From the NCBI RefSeq assembly GCF_005239225.2, contig NC_133294.1, positions 3,968,001-4,032,000 on the forward strand: a stretch of DNA of 64,000 bases, written 5' to 3'. Shown here one piece after another: positions 33,724-45,844 of the stretch; the stretch's first letter is position 1; each line of letters starts with the position of its first letter. The notes below the pieces were generated by a model. That model saw only the letters and a program-made list of their open reading frames with translations, had not been told where the DNA came from and did not search any database. Origin of the DNA: Populus alba. Its lineage: Eukaryota; Streptophyta; Magnoliopsida; Malpighiales; Salicaceae. Both the position numbers and the translations under genes were made by a program.

Positions 33724-34125
33724 TTAATTGCTAACAAGCCTTGTGGGCAAATTCGGATTTATGCCACCAGAGTAAGTTTCAGTTTATGGTTGCAGCATTA
33801 GCATAGAAGGTCACAATTTGATCTAAGCTAGGAAAGAGGCTTCTGATTTTGAATATATTCCTTCTCTACTTTCCCTTACTGCATTTTCTTACAGGATATA
33901 AGATTGATTCGCTCATCAAAAAATAATATCATATGAGTGGTTTACTTAGTACAGTTTGTTTTGATATTGCATTTACTCCATTACCTTACTCCACTACTTC
34001 CGTGTGCCTCATTTTCAGGTCATTTGGAGTTTTGAAGCACTAGATGACTTGTTGTCTGAGTGGATAGGCTGCAATCTTAGGATGTTCTTCGTCAGCCTGA
34101 TCCACTTGACTCGGTTTAATTGCAA
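33724..34125 (+). pseudogene. LysM receptor-like kinase relic, unit 2 copy a
   Basis: Same two islands as at 3,590-3,990: GKFGFMPPE with a GT donor at about 33,741-33,772, and EDVLRQPDPLDS at about 34,079-34,113. Practically identical to the unit-1 copy. Confidence 0.5.
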
Positions 34126-34635
34126 TGTAAATTTTGATCAAGTTTGTGTTTATATACTAGACTTTTATTTTTTAACAAAAATATACAGCGTGTGAGTTTT
34201 TTACAGTAATAATAGACATAATTTATTGTAAATTATTCCAGTAAAATTATCATTTTACTTTTTTATTTTTTATTTCTTAAACTTTGCTTGAAAGTAGAAT
34301 AATATTTTTCAACGTGACAAAATTGTTTTTGTAAGATTCATTAGAGGTATTTTGATCTATTACTTTTTTTTGCATCGAATAAATATTAATTTCATATGCT
34401 AATTTTTTTAATTGAAATGCGGTAGAGCATAAGTTACATAGTTAGTTATTATAGCATATACTAGGAAAGACGGTGCTCTTACTATGCATCACCGCACAAA
34501 ATACTATTTATTTTAATATTATTATTTGTTTTGCCTTTAGTTTTTTTTCTTTCTAAATTTATTTTTTTTTTTCTAATTTCATACTTAATTATTTAGTTTA
34601 TTGGAAATTATACTTTATAATTTATTATGGTTTGT

Positions 34636-35415
34636 TTTATATGTGGTTAGCTTAGTCTCATAACTTGTATTACGAGTTTTAACGAGTTGACTCGAGTTTT
34701 TTTTTAATTAACAATTTTTTTTTCAATTTTATTCTTCAACATTGAGTTGATTGTGTATTAGACTTTATAATTTATTTTGATTTACTTTCTACGAGATTAT
34801 TTCATTCTCATGACTTAAGTCACGTGTTTAGCGGGTTAACCCAGTTGACTCGAGTTTTTTTTTTGTCTTCTTTAATTGGTATTTTTTTTATATTTCATCT
34901 TTCAGCATTTAATTGATTATGAATTAGACTTCATGATTTATTTTTGTTTGCTTTCTATAAGGTTATTCTGTTTTTATTATTAAGGTCAAGTGTTTTACAA
35001 GTTAACCCGAGTAAACTTGGGTTGTTTTAATGTGTTCTATTTTTAGATTGATTTTTCTTTTCATCTTCAACCTTTAGCTATGGGTTTATTTAAAATTAAG
35101 CTTCATAATTTCTTTTGATTATTTTTTATGGGGTTATCACAATCTCATGACCTTGATTGCAGGTTTGGTAGATTAATCCGCGTTGACTCAGGTTATTTTT
35201 TTTTATTTACTTTCTATGATCGATTTCATGACTTGGGTCATAAGTTTGACAATTTAACTCAAGTTAATTTTTTTTTTCAATTCCATTATTAAACTTTGGG
35301 TTGATTGAGAATTGAGCTTCATTATTTGTTTTGATTTGCTTTGTATGGGGTTATCATGGTCTCATAATCCATACTATGGATTTGATAGGTTAACTTAAAT
35401 TGATCCAAATAAATC
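34636..35415. repeat. Degenerate tandem repeat (unit 2 copy)
   Basis: The counterpart of 4,500-5,290, with the same units in the same order and small homopolymer differences. DNA from the kinase relic to the array is AT-rich and without recognised content. Confidence 0.65.
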
Positions 35416-36040
35416 CAATATATTGTCATTTTAATATTATATATTTTTTTAAAATGTTGTCTTGAATTTTTGGTAATCAAATTATGTTTTTATCAGTTAT
35501 TCGAGTTGCTTTTGGATTCATCAAGTTAATCGGGTCAATCTCCACATGGTTTATTTTTTCTATGAAAAAAATATTAGCAATAACTAGATGTTTCTTTTAT
35601 GTGTTCAAAATTTTTTTGATCTGAATCACGATTTAGTAGTCAATAATCTAATCAATACTAAAATGCTTTGTTTTTTTTTTTTTCAACAAATGGATGTTGG
35701 TTCTTTCTATGAAAATTCAAGCTATGGTAAATCTGATTACGACGAAAATAGGTTGTGAGATTAAGCTTTTGTTTGGTGAGCAAGACCCATGATCATCATG
35801 ATTAGTACTCGCTTGATTTCTTTTGAACCATCTTGTGTGATCCATCACCATTTTATCCGTGTTAAGTTTTAAAAATGCTTGAAAAATATAAAATTAATAT
35901 TTTTTAATAATTTTAATATAAAAAATAAAATAAAATATTATTTTTAAATATTTTTAAATAAAAAAACACTTTTAAAAAACACTATCCACCATAATAAACA
36001 TAAAACCTTTTTTGTATGTCTACATCATACTTCTAAATGA

Positions 36041-36220
36041 TTTTTTTTTAATTAACATGGGTGTTCGGATCAACTTGCATATATCTTAATTAATTTTACA
36101 GGTTCTAAAATTAATAATTATATAAGTTTCTAGTAGTTTTAAGATTTATAAAACTCGAACCGATAATTTTTAATAAATAAATTTAAAATATAAATAATTA
36201 AATTACACGCTCAAGATTTT
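36041..36220 (-). mobile_element. tRNA-derived SINE relic, unit 2
   Basis: The counterpart of 5,903-6,080, with the same B-box-like GGTTCGAGT and tail. Confidence 0.55.
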
Positions 36221-38514
36221 TGACTTTTCTAATCTTACATGTTGTTAACAGTCTATCTTGGATGGTCAAGTCCAAATCAACAATGACCATTATTGAATCC
36301 AAACCCCACCATTAATAGATTACTTCATACGTATGAAATAATATTCATACACTTTGGGGCCACTCGTCTTTGTAGTCCACTAAACGTTTTTATGGGTTCC
36401 ATTTCAAATTAGCTACGTACGATCTGTTTGGAGTCTATTTGACCTACATTGAAAAGTTGTAGATTTGAGTTCTTCTCCGTGAAAAAAGGGGCAAGTTTAT
36501 GGACATTTCTTTGAATGCAGGTGCCCGAAATTACGCCGGAGTCTTCACTGTTAGTAATTGACTTCCTTTTGAGGCTCTCCATAAATTAACACCCATCACG
36601 TCCAGGTAAAGTAATAGTTGCACCCTATCTAGATATCAGCAATGGAGAGGAAACCTAAAGAACCCCCGAACGCCATTGACAGGCTTTGCGTCAATAAACG
36701 AAGACCTTGTTCAAAACATTCTAAAGAGAACACCAGCAACATCCTTCGCAGCAGCAGCTTGTGTTTGCAAATCATGGAACCAAACTTGCAATCAAATCCT
36801 CTCCAAACCAAAGCTTGCTTCTGCCTTTTCTCTCAACCCAGACCAGAAGGTTTGTTGGGCCTTCGAAAGAAAAACCTACAAATGCCATTATATTTTATGG
36901 TAAGTCTCTAACTTGAATTGACTTTGAGTGTGTTTTCATGATGATCAAACAGGTTGCATCACAAGAGGTTGTGAATAAGGTTCTCTCCGAGCCCATTAGA
37001 CCCCAGTTTGCCATTGCAAATGTTATTGGGAGTGGTGTTGATTTGAGTGAAACCCTCAATTTTGTAAGATTTATCAGTAAACTTTGCCTTTTTATTTCTT
37101 GTTACCAAGGAAAAACTCGATCCTAAAGCCCTTGGAAGAGGGGTTAATGTTTACTCGAGCTACAAAATAACATAAGTTAATAATATTTTGATGTCTCTTT
37201 TTTTATTCTTCTTCGTTTTAACTCCTTTTGACCTTCTTCTACTTCCACTTCTTCCTCTTATTCCTTTTTTTTGTTAATCTAATTCTATGTTACTCTGTAT
37301 GGTATATGTTGCAGTTAGCAGCGAAACTTGGTTCAAAAACTCCAATTATTGTGTCTTGTGCAAATGGAATCATAGGAAGAGATGCTGTTACTGATGAACA
37401 TCAAGAGGTCGCCGCTTTTAACATTTTTTCTTCTCTTGTTCTTAAGAAAGATGAAAGGTTTTATGAATTCTTGGCTTGGTAATCAACAAATTTGCATGCA
37501 GGTTATGTTAGAAGATTTTTGGGCTGATGCTGCATCAAAAAATTCAGGCTTTGGTGTCCTGCTGACTGTGGGATTCTTTCCGGGACTCCAAGTTGAAGCT
37601 ATCCCGCTGTTACGGCCAAGAAAGGTCAGAAGTTTTTTTTTTTTTTTTTTTTCATATCCTTTATTTTACTTTAGCTATTGGCTTTATTGCCTTTTCAATA
37701 TATCTTGATGATTATAAGAGAAAAAAAGAAAAAAGAAAGGTCAGAAGTTTTGCCTTATTTAGAAAGTGATATTTCTTAGAGCCGGTTTGCTCCTTCTCAA
37801 ATGGCATCACAGAGAACCACAAAAGTCAGTCTACAAATAGAATCTCAGATAGAGATGCTATCTTTGCTAACAGTCATTATACTTGATATATACTATAATT
37901 TTTAAACCCGGTTTGATTTAGCCTGTTGATGCGAAACCAGCTTGAACTTGGTTTAATAAAATTATTTAAGAGTTTTCCATATAATTCGGTCAAAACTTAG
38001 GTTTATTTAAAAAAAAAAAAAAAAAAAAAACATGCCTCCACAAAAATAAATAAAAAAAGCATCAACACTGCAATCAATCTTCTTATTATTTATAAGTGGT
38101 ATGAGCTGTGCTAAAAAAAAAGTAGAAAAATATTTGTTAATTGAAAGTAAATACCATGATTCTTTGGGTGAATAAAATAAGAAAAGAGAAAAGAGATTTT
38201 TTTTTTTTTTTTATGTTGATAGAACCATGATACTGAATTCTGATATAGCATAGGAAATCATTTTTTTTTTTCTTAAAAGTTATTATCTAAAGTTATTTTA
38301 TGTACAATATTACTCATGGTGTCATGTGATTTGACTTCAACACCATTGTAGTGTGCTAGCTGTATTGTTTTCAAGCTCTCTTGATGAAATTCTAGCAATC
38401 AATTCTTATAATTTTTGTCAATCTTTAATTATTTATTTTTTTATTTCAAATGTGCAAGTTTCATTTGTGTAGGTTGTAGGTTTTATATATAGTGCAACAT
38501 GTTTTATCTCTTTT

Positions 38515-39075
38515 CACTGCTAAAAAATTAATAAATATAAATAAAAATATCGAGGAAATATATTCATTGATAAATTACTGACATAAATATTCTCTTGATA
38601 TTTAGCGAGTGAATTAGAGTGGAAAAAAAAATGATTAAAACAAAGCAAAAAAAAATGATGACGTGCCATTTTTACTAACGAAATTACCGATGGAATAAAT
38701 TCTGTTGGTAAATTTGTTGGTAAACTGTGAACACTGTTCATCATGTCAATTACAAAGGGAATCACCAACAAAAAATTCCGTCGATATTTTTCTGAGAGCT
38801 CTGAAATTGTTCACTTCCTAATTGCATTGTTAATTACTGTTTTTTACAGATAAAATCATCGATGGAATGAAAAGGCGTCGGTGTTATTTGGCAGTTTTCT
38901 AAAAAATTTCTATTAAATTAAATATTACAAATAGAATCATCAATGGATTGAAGACTCGTTGGTGATATTTAGTGATTTCTGAAAATTTTTGATTAAATTA
39001 AAAATTTAAATTAAATATTACAAATGAAATCACCAATGAAATGATTAAAAATATTAATGTTTAATTATTCGTGGT
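38515..39075. mobile_element. CACTA-like subterminal repeat remnant (unit 2)
   Basis: The counterpart of 8,375-8,935 in the same intron position, beginning CACTGCTAAAAAAT. The 458-bp deletion in this copy lies about 70 bp to its right. Confidence 0.4.
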
Positions 39076-41533
39076 TAAAACGCGTCAACAAAGTAGATTA
39101 TAACATTAAGGGTATATTTCTGCTAAACATTTCGTAACTCATAGCAAAGAGAGCTGATATTTAACTTTTGGGGCTGCTGAGAGAAGGCAACAACTACTAA
39201 TGCAATTATTGAAAATCTTAGTCCATTCTATTATAATTCTTTTTCTGAATTTGATCCTTACACCACCATTTTTGTGCTTTTACAAGATATATTTTCTTGA
39301 TTTCCTTTCTTCCAACCATTATAAACCCGATTCCTAAAACGCATAGTTACCTGATATGGAGTCTGGCTTGGCTAATGACTTGAGTAATGAGTTTACTATC
39401 TCTACCCGGATCTATCTTAAAAATATATTGTTTCAAATAAAAAATAAAAAAAAAGTAAAATGATATCATTTTAAACAAATAAAATATAAATTTCTTGAAA
39501 TTAACTGGTCAATTAACATAGATCTGACCATGCTAATATATATTTCGGTTCAATAAAAAACTCAGCTTAGGCTAAGCTCTTGATCAACAAGTCACCCTGT
39601 TGATATGTCGGGATGAGTTTAATAACTATAATAAAAAAAAAATTCTAAAAACATATCTATTTAGTTGATAACTTAAGTCACTTATACTCCTTGATCCAGA
39701 TTTTGCAATTCTTGATCAAGATTTACAACACTAGCTAGGTTCTTGAAGTTGATAATATATATTTTATGTTACAGATCATGCCACGTCGAGGGAAACTTTC
39801 ATTGCGGGTGATCAGAGAGCTCAATTCCTGTACAAAAGTGGCATAGAGTCAAGAAATGTACATGGGAGCGGCAATGAATATATTTCTGATGCAGTTGTTC
39901 TTGTTTTTGCAAGGGATCGACACAGAGCTTCTGGTATCTGTTTATTCATCCATGTTCTTACTACATCATTCTCTTTTGACATCTAAAAATGGAGAGATAA
40001 AACATCCCTTCAAGCACTTGTGATAAGATTAGAACAATAAATGTTTTTGACATGGCTCATAGGGCAAGGCCAGTACGTGGGCAGTGGGAGCACTTGCTTA
40101 CACTGGCCTCAAAATATTTTCATAGGTGTAAAATAAAAAAAAAGTTTTTTTAAAAAAAAATTAATGACTATACATTCTTTAGATTTCATATGCGGTCGTA
40201 TATTGTTTTATTGTTTTCTTACATATCTCTTTTATATTTATTTTTAAACTTAAATGTTATCCTTAAATTCTTCTTTTTTTCATTCGTTTCTAAATAATTT
40301 ATTTTCAAAAATTATAAATTCAGAATGTATTTTTATCTTAATCTTGCTCCTGTTTGACAATTACAAATTTGATTTTAAATCCCAATTCTTATTATTTATC
40401 CTTTTTGTTTTTTTGAAAATTGAGAAAATTTATTAAGCTGGCCATCTAGAGGATGAAAATCCAGCAAAACAAAGAAACATAATAGTTATGGCAGAATAAT
40501 ATGATACAGACACTAAATACTCCAGTCCACTACACTTTTTCTCTATTTTTTAAGATATCCATACCAGTATATACGAAAACTAGATTTATAGGAACGAAAC
40601 CAAGATGCAACTTAATGAAATAAAAGACAAAAAACATGTTTTCAATCTGGAATGATTGCCTCGAATATGAATTTGTTATTAAATAAAATGAATAGAATTA
40701 TGGAAATAAATGATGATTAAGTAGATGTTTTAATAGATAGAGCTAGCAGCATTCTTGTTCAAATGCCAACATAAAATATATGTTCTCTTTTGTTTCTGTC
40801 CATATGTGTTCATCTATATATAGACTTTGCTCCCACTGACAAAAGTTTTTTACTTTGCCACTGATTGTCCCTGTGCAAGGATGACACACAAATCATACAT
40901 ATGACATGTTATCTCATCATATATACCTCTGATGCTTTGGCTTAATGAGCAGATGTAGGGGAAATCCAGTTCCATTCTGCATTATCAAGTGGTGTTTCTA
41001 CAGTAGGTCCAAGGTACAAGGTAGTTTCTGTCAAAGAGATTCAACCTGAGACAGATCTTACTACATGCCTTAAAGCTAGAAGAGAAGGAGAGCAAGAGAT
41101 TCTAGGAGGTCAAAGGATTATAGATGAGATCAACAATGAGGTATTTGCCTTACGATGATTTAGCTAGTTGTTTGTACCGTTTGCTTCTGCTTTGACGTTA
41201 CCGGAAAATCCCTGAGACCGATTGCATAGTTGTGTCCGCAAGATCTTGTTTAGTGACATTATCGAGTTATATTTTTAAAATTATATGGTTGAAAATGTGA
41301 TTACTTTCTCATTTATGATGCTTAAACCTTATAAAAAAAAGGTCCATGTACGTATTCGTACTTCGATAGAGTGATTTTATGTAAGTGAAGAAGAAATACA
41401 CCAGGAGACCTATATCATCTCTTCTAAGATCCAAATACTCCTATCCCTTTTTAAGTTCAAGCAATTTCTACCAAAATAATTAAAATACTAACCCTTTTAC
41501 CACTCATATGCCTTTAAAATAGACTTGTTTGAT

Positions 41534-41695
41534 TTGTTTGTTCCTCCTTTGTTGCTCTCCTATGTTTCATGCAATAGTTTTTATATTTTTATTTTTTCTA
41601 TTTGTTCATCTGATATAAGTTAGGCTATTATTTTTATAGTCTTTTTGTTAATAAAATTTTGACTATTAACCAAAAAAAAAAAAAAAAAAAAAAAG
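41534..41695 (+). mobile_element. 3' tail of a LINE in intron 8 (unit 2)
   Basis: The counterpart of 11,840-12,007, with a longer terminal A-run. Confidence 0.6.
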
Positions 41696-43554
41696 ATACT
41701 TTTGCCATGGATCCCTAGAGTAAGCCATAGAAGAATTCCTTGATAACTACAAACCTATAATCTGAAATCTCACATTAGAGCTCTTAAGCTTACATTTAAG
41801 AGATAGAATACGTGTATGAGTTAAATTTTCAGCTATTAGTTATAATTTGTCTCTAGGCTTTAAAGTTCCATGAATGAAGTTTTCTGCTATTGATTTTTTC
41901 CAATATATGACAGTTGGTGAACAAAACTGAACTGTTCATTGGGGTTTCAAAACAAAGACAATGCGATATTGGGTCAGAGAATCCAAAACTGTTGAGATCC
42001 CTGGCTTTCCATGAAGTTAAGGGGTGAGATGCTGAACTTTCACCAGTATTTATGTATGGTGGCATTGTATTTTTTACAGAAAGTTTGCCAAGCACTTGAG
42101 ACTTTTTTTTCTTAGCTTGGTTTTAAGTATATTCTCAAAGATTATCTTCTTATTAATACATGGATTGCTTGTCAACAGAGGAGATGGAGAGCACCTTTTT
42201 GTTAGTGGAGATGGCATCGGTTCTGGAGACTATTTTCATTTCTACCATTCAGATCCAAAGGCCGCATTATCTTCAACTAGTAATGTCTCCAAGAATTTCA
42301 GAAACTTGAAACTGGATTGGAGAAGCTGCCAGCTTCATGCAGGTGGTGTTGGTAGTAAGGAAGTTGTTGGAGGTTTGGTTTTCTCTTGTTGGGGTCGTGG
42401 TGAATCATTCTTTGGACACAGCAACGTGGATAGCTCACCATTCTTGGATAACTTTCCAGGAATCCCAATGGCAGGAATCTTTTGCTATGGCGAAGTCGGA
42501 CGTGGCTTTACAATGTTGAACGCAGATGACCATGAAGACCAAGAAGAACAGACTTCGTGTTGCTGTCTTCATGTATATAGCACTATATATGTGTTGGTGT
42601 CTTATACTCCAGCACCTCTAAAGCATTAGAGTTTGTCCATCTTCTTATTGATGGATTACCAGAAGTACTGATGACTCTCTCTACTATTGGTAGGACTTGT
42701 TGTTTTATTTTATTGGGGTGAAATATATCTAGTACTACAGAATTCTTACTACATTTTCTGCTTATATTATAATATTCGTATGGATCATAGGAGACCATCT
42801 ATATGAAATTTACAGAAGTTGAAATGTAGATGAAAGATCTAATATTGTACCTTGTTAACCAAACTGTTCCTGACCTACCTGCTTCAGTCCGGAAAGAATC
42901 TGTTATCCCCAGCGGCAGAGTCCACTGCCATAAAACGTAATAACTTTGTTATCAATCAAGCTTGATGCACATAATGCCATGGCCGACTAGGGTACAATTT
43001 CTTTTGACTGATGGGTTAGAGGCCTTGAATATATCCATAAGCATATAATGGACGCGTGACTATCGTTGGATTGGGTTGAGAATCAGTCAGCATGTACTCC
43101 GAGTCTAATTCTTTATAGGTTCGGATTAATGTAACTAGCTAAGGTTATTACAGTTAAAGTCGGGATCTATGTCTAAATTAAGTCTAAAAGTTGTTGTTCG
43201 GAGATTTTTCTTTATTTTTTTAATGAGGATTCCTAATTCGATTTAGATTTCCTTAACTAGGTTTGTTTTAGTACTTATTTAAAAGTTAGTTTTAGAAACG
43301 TTTTATGAATTATTAAATTTTAAAAATAGATTAAACAATTTTTCTCTACAGTTTAGATTGTAACTTTAAGCCTTGAGAAGCCCTATCTTCCCCTGCATCA
43401 ACTACAGTCGATCGTGATGTTAAAAGCAGCAAAACATTTTTAATAAAATAAAACTTCAATGGAGGGGTTCTGAATTCAGATTCTTGTGTTCATGGGATAG
43501 ACCCTGAAGTTGATTCATGTGCGTAGTCCTAATTAATGCTTTGTACATGTTTCA

Positions 43555-44560
43555 GATTCTGGATGGGCAAAGATAACTGAATTTGGGAAGTGCTTCTGCA
43601 TTCATTTCGAATACATGCCTCCGGAGTAAGTTCCAGTTTACTTACATTTGCAACACCAATATTTACAGGCTTGTAATCTAAACAATCAGATATTTATCTG
43701 CTATAACTAGTTGAGGATTTATCTTAGAAAGATTACGTTAATGATCTAATAAATGTATTTATGAATTAATGGGACAGATTTAGACTCAAGAGAAGATCTA
43801 ATCATACCAGACTAGAATAATAAAGCATAACTTTTAATCTGATTATTAAATTACGTTAAAAATTTTACAATAATTTTTAGAGGCTGTTTTTATTGCAAAT
43901 GTGGTTCCATGAAATCGCTACTCTGACTATTTGAACTTCAGATTTTGAAAATCTCGTTAAAACATGTAAACTTAAAGTTCACATCTGCAGCTTCTTTAAT
44001 TTACTCATTAAAATTTATGTATTTTTTCTTCTGTTTGTTACTATCTTTAGCTTTAGACTATATCAGTTTCAATCTGATCTAACAGCAAAGGGGGCTTATG
44101 ATTCTGAATACATTCCTTCTTTACTTTGCCTAACTTCATTTGCTTACAAGGTAAGATAGCTAGCATGTTTCGATATTTCATTAATTACCCAGGTACTTAT
44201 GTGCGCCTATGCTATTAGGTCCTGTGCATTTTTTGAAGCACAAAGTAACATGGAGTTACATGTGTGGATCTACTGCAGTCCGAGGATGTTATGTGTCAGC
44301 CTGATCAACTTGACGATCCTAAGCTTGGAGATGACTACCCACGAGACAGTATCGCAAGGTGAAATGCAGGTTTGTGTATACGATGACTTGTGCTTACAAA
44401 TGGCTGAGCTTGCTAGAACTTTCCCAGTAGAAAATCCTCAACTAAGACCAATGCATGGGGTCATTTGTTGTTGCCCTTACGACACTTTCCTTCTCAATTG
44501 AGGGTAGGGATGTCGATCCTTTCTATGTAAATTCAAAGCTTTAATCAAGCTAATGTTGGA
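43555..44560 (+). pseudogene. LysM receptor-like kinase relic, unit 2 copy b
   Basis: The counterpart of 13,867-14,870. GWAKITEFGKC and EYMPPE with a GT donor at 43,555-43,627; the C-terminal lobe islands QPDQLDDPKLGDDYP and MAELARTFPVENPQLRP at about 44,281-44,455. It differs by a missing base pair group after QLRP (ATGCATGG for ATGCGATGG) and by T-to-C at the stop-like triplet that follows, so even the decay differs between units. Confidence 0.65.
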
Positions 44561-44599
44561 AGGTACGTTGCCAGTGAAATGAGTTTTTACTGGATGATC

Positions 44600-44745
44600 T
44601 TTTTTTTTTTGAAAGATGCATATATTATTTAAATGTCAAAGTCTGACGGAATATAACAGAAGCTACACAACATCTTATTATGGCAAAAACCAGATATAAA
44701 ATAAAACGCAGCTTAAGATAAATAAAAGCAAAAAAAATCACAGAA
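44600..44745 (-). mobile_element. Probable retroelement 3' tail, private to unit 2
   Basis: A T-run at 44,600-44,611 is followed by sequence absent from unit 1, where the flanks are joined by a short different stretch. On the minus strand it ends ...TATGCATCTTTC plus A-run, like a LINE tail, but it does not match the LINE fragment next door. No protein homology. The family is unknown. Confidence 0.4.
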
Positions 44746-44845
44746 ACAATTTACTAGATTAATCAGATTCATCATAGATCTATTCATATAAATTAATCCA
44801 AAAACTTTTTTATATAATGCATGAAAGTTTTTAAAAATCAAAACT

Positions 44846-45198
44846 TTTTTTTTATTATTAATAGTCGAAATTTTATTAAAAAAAAAAGCTACAAAGATAG
44901 TAGCCTAACTTACATCAGATGAACAAACAGAGAAAAGGAAAGCACAGAAATTGTTGCATGAAACAGGGGATAGCAACAAAAAGGGAACAAACAAATAAAA
45001 AAAAACAAAACTCCTCCCGACTAAACATTCTCTATATTAAGCTCTAAAGAGTTGGAGTCAAGCCTTAGCCATAAAGCAATACTTTGGCGCATCATGGAGA
45101 AACAGATTTGAAGGTTAGGGACAGTGTCATTAAAAATAACATTATTTTGATGAAGCCAAAGATTCCAAACAATGCATGAGAAAAGAAGTTGCCATGAG
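44846..45198 (-). mobile_element. 5'-truncated LINE (non-LTR retrotransposon) fragment
   Basis: The minus strand reads SWQLLFSCIVWNLWLHQNNV, then IFN and SIALWLRL. This matches the C-terminal region after reverse transcriptase in plant LINEs, where a W-x-x-W-x-x-RN-x-V-x-F pattern is typical. It is followed by a 3' UTR with GATGTAAGTTAGGCTACTAT and a final TAATAATA/A-run near 44,846. The 3' UTR matches the short tails in intron 8 of both F-box/FIST copies. Its insertion coincides with loss of the front half of the NPH3 relic. Confidence 0.65.
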
Positions 45199-45244
45199 CC
45201 TGAGTGAGTTATTTTTCTTAGATTTTCTAATTCAAAACAGCCTG

Positions 45245-45423
45245 AGTGAGCTTCAGATATCAAGAATGCGGGTGAGCCTTAGTGGGTTGGAGAAGGAGCA
45301 GATGTACATGAAACAAGGGATGATTGACAAGTCAGGAAATGGAAAAACTTTCTTCACCTCACTATCGAAGGGAATCGGAAGGATTGGCATTTGCTTTATG
45401 CTTAAATTTTTATTAATTTAATT
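45245..45423 (+). pseudogene. NPH3-domain protein relic, truncated (unit 2)
   Basis: Only the tail of the relic at 15,042-15,382 remains: ISRMRVSLSGLEKEQMYMKQ through TFFTSLSKGIGRIG. The conserved AAQNDRLPVQ part is gone and is replaced by the LINE fragment and about 50 bp of unplaced sequence in which 'cctgagtgag' occurs twice. Confidence 0.7.
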
Positions 45424-45533
45424 AAAAAGAATAAGGGTTGTGAGATTTTCTCTTCTGGAGTTTTTATCAGTGGTGTTTTCATTGAGAGAACCACGCAAGA
45501 CATCCCAAAAAGAATGAATTGAAAAAATTAGAG

Positions 45534-45844
45534 TATATTAAAGAATCAATTTAATCTAAAAATTTTAAAAATGGTTAGATGAAGTTTAATTTTATGATAT
45601 AATTTATATTATTTTTTAATATATTCTTTTTAAGTGAAAATTTTTTTGAATTTAAAATTTATCTAGACTCATACTAATTTGTGCTTAATTTTTATTAAAT
45701 AAATAAAAATAATGAGATTCGAACTTGTGACCGCTTGATCATTAAGATTTTAATGTCATGTTAAAGAACTAATTTAACCTAAAAACTTAAATTATTATGT
45801 AAGTAAGATTTTAAAATATAATTTATATTATTTTTTAATAAATA
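45534..45844 (-). mobile_element. TRIM-like mini-retrotransposon (unit 2)
   Basis: The counterpart of 15,494-15,800. The terminal repeats are diverged from each other and from the unit-1 copy, indicating an old insertion. Confidence 0.5.

Larger units (their letters stand above)
36642..42629 (+). pseudogene. F-box/FIST-domain gene, broken copy (unit 2)
   Basis: It corresponds exon for exon to 6,504-12,945: exon 1 from 36642, then 36953-37063, 37315-37407, 37502-37624, 39775-39933, 40953-41140, 41914-42023 and 42179-42629. Two lesions are visible. First, five Cs at 36,663-36,667, where the intact copy has four, throw the frame out at codon 8, before the F-box; no in-frame ATG lies between there and the end of exon 1. 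Second, a 458-bp deletion at 39,143-39,145 removes exons 5 and 6 (145 coding nt), so joining exon 4 to exon 7 is also out of frame. The remaining exons keep sites and frames, so loss looks recent. The C-run could be a consensus error; the deletion could not easily be. Confidence 0.85.

Noticed and set aside
36676..36903. Unit-2 F-box protein starting at a TTG
   Set aside because: No ATG is in frame in exon 1 after the C insertion, and exons 5-6 are missing downstream. A working protein is not supported.
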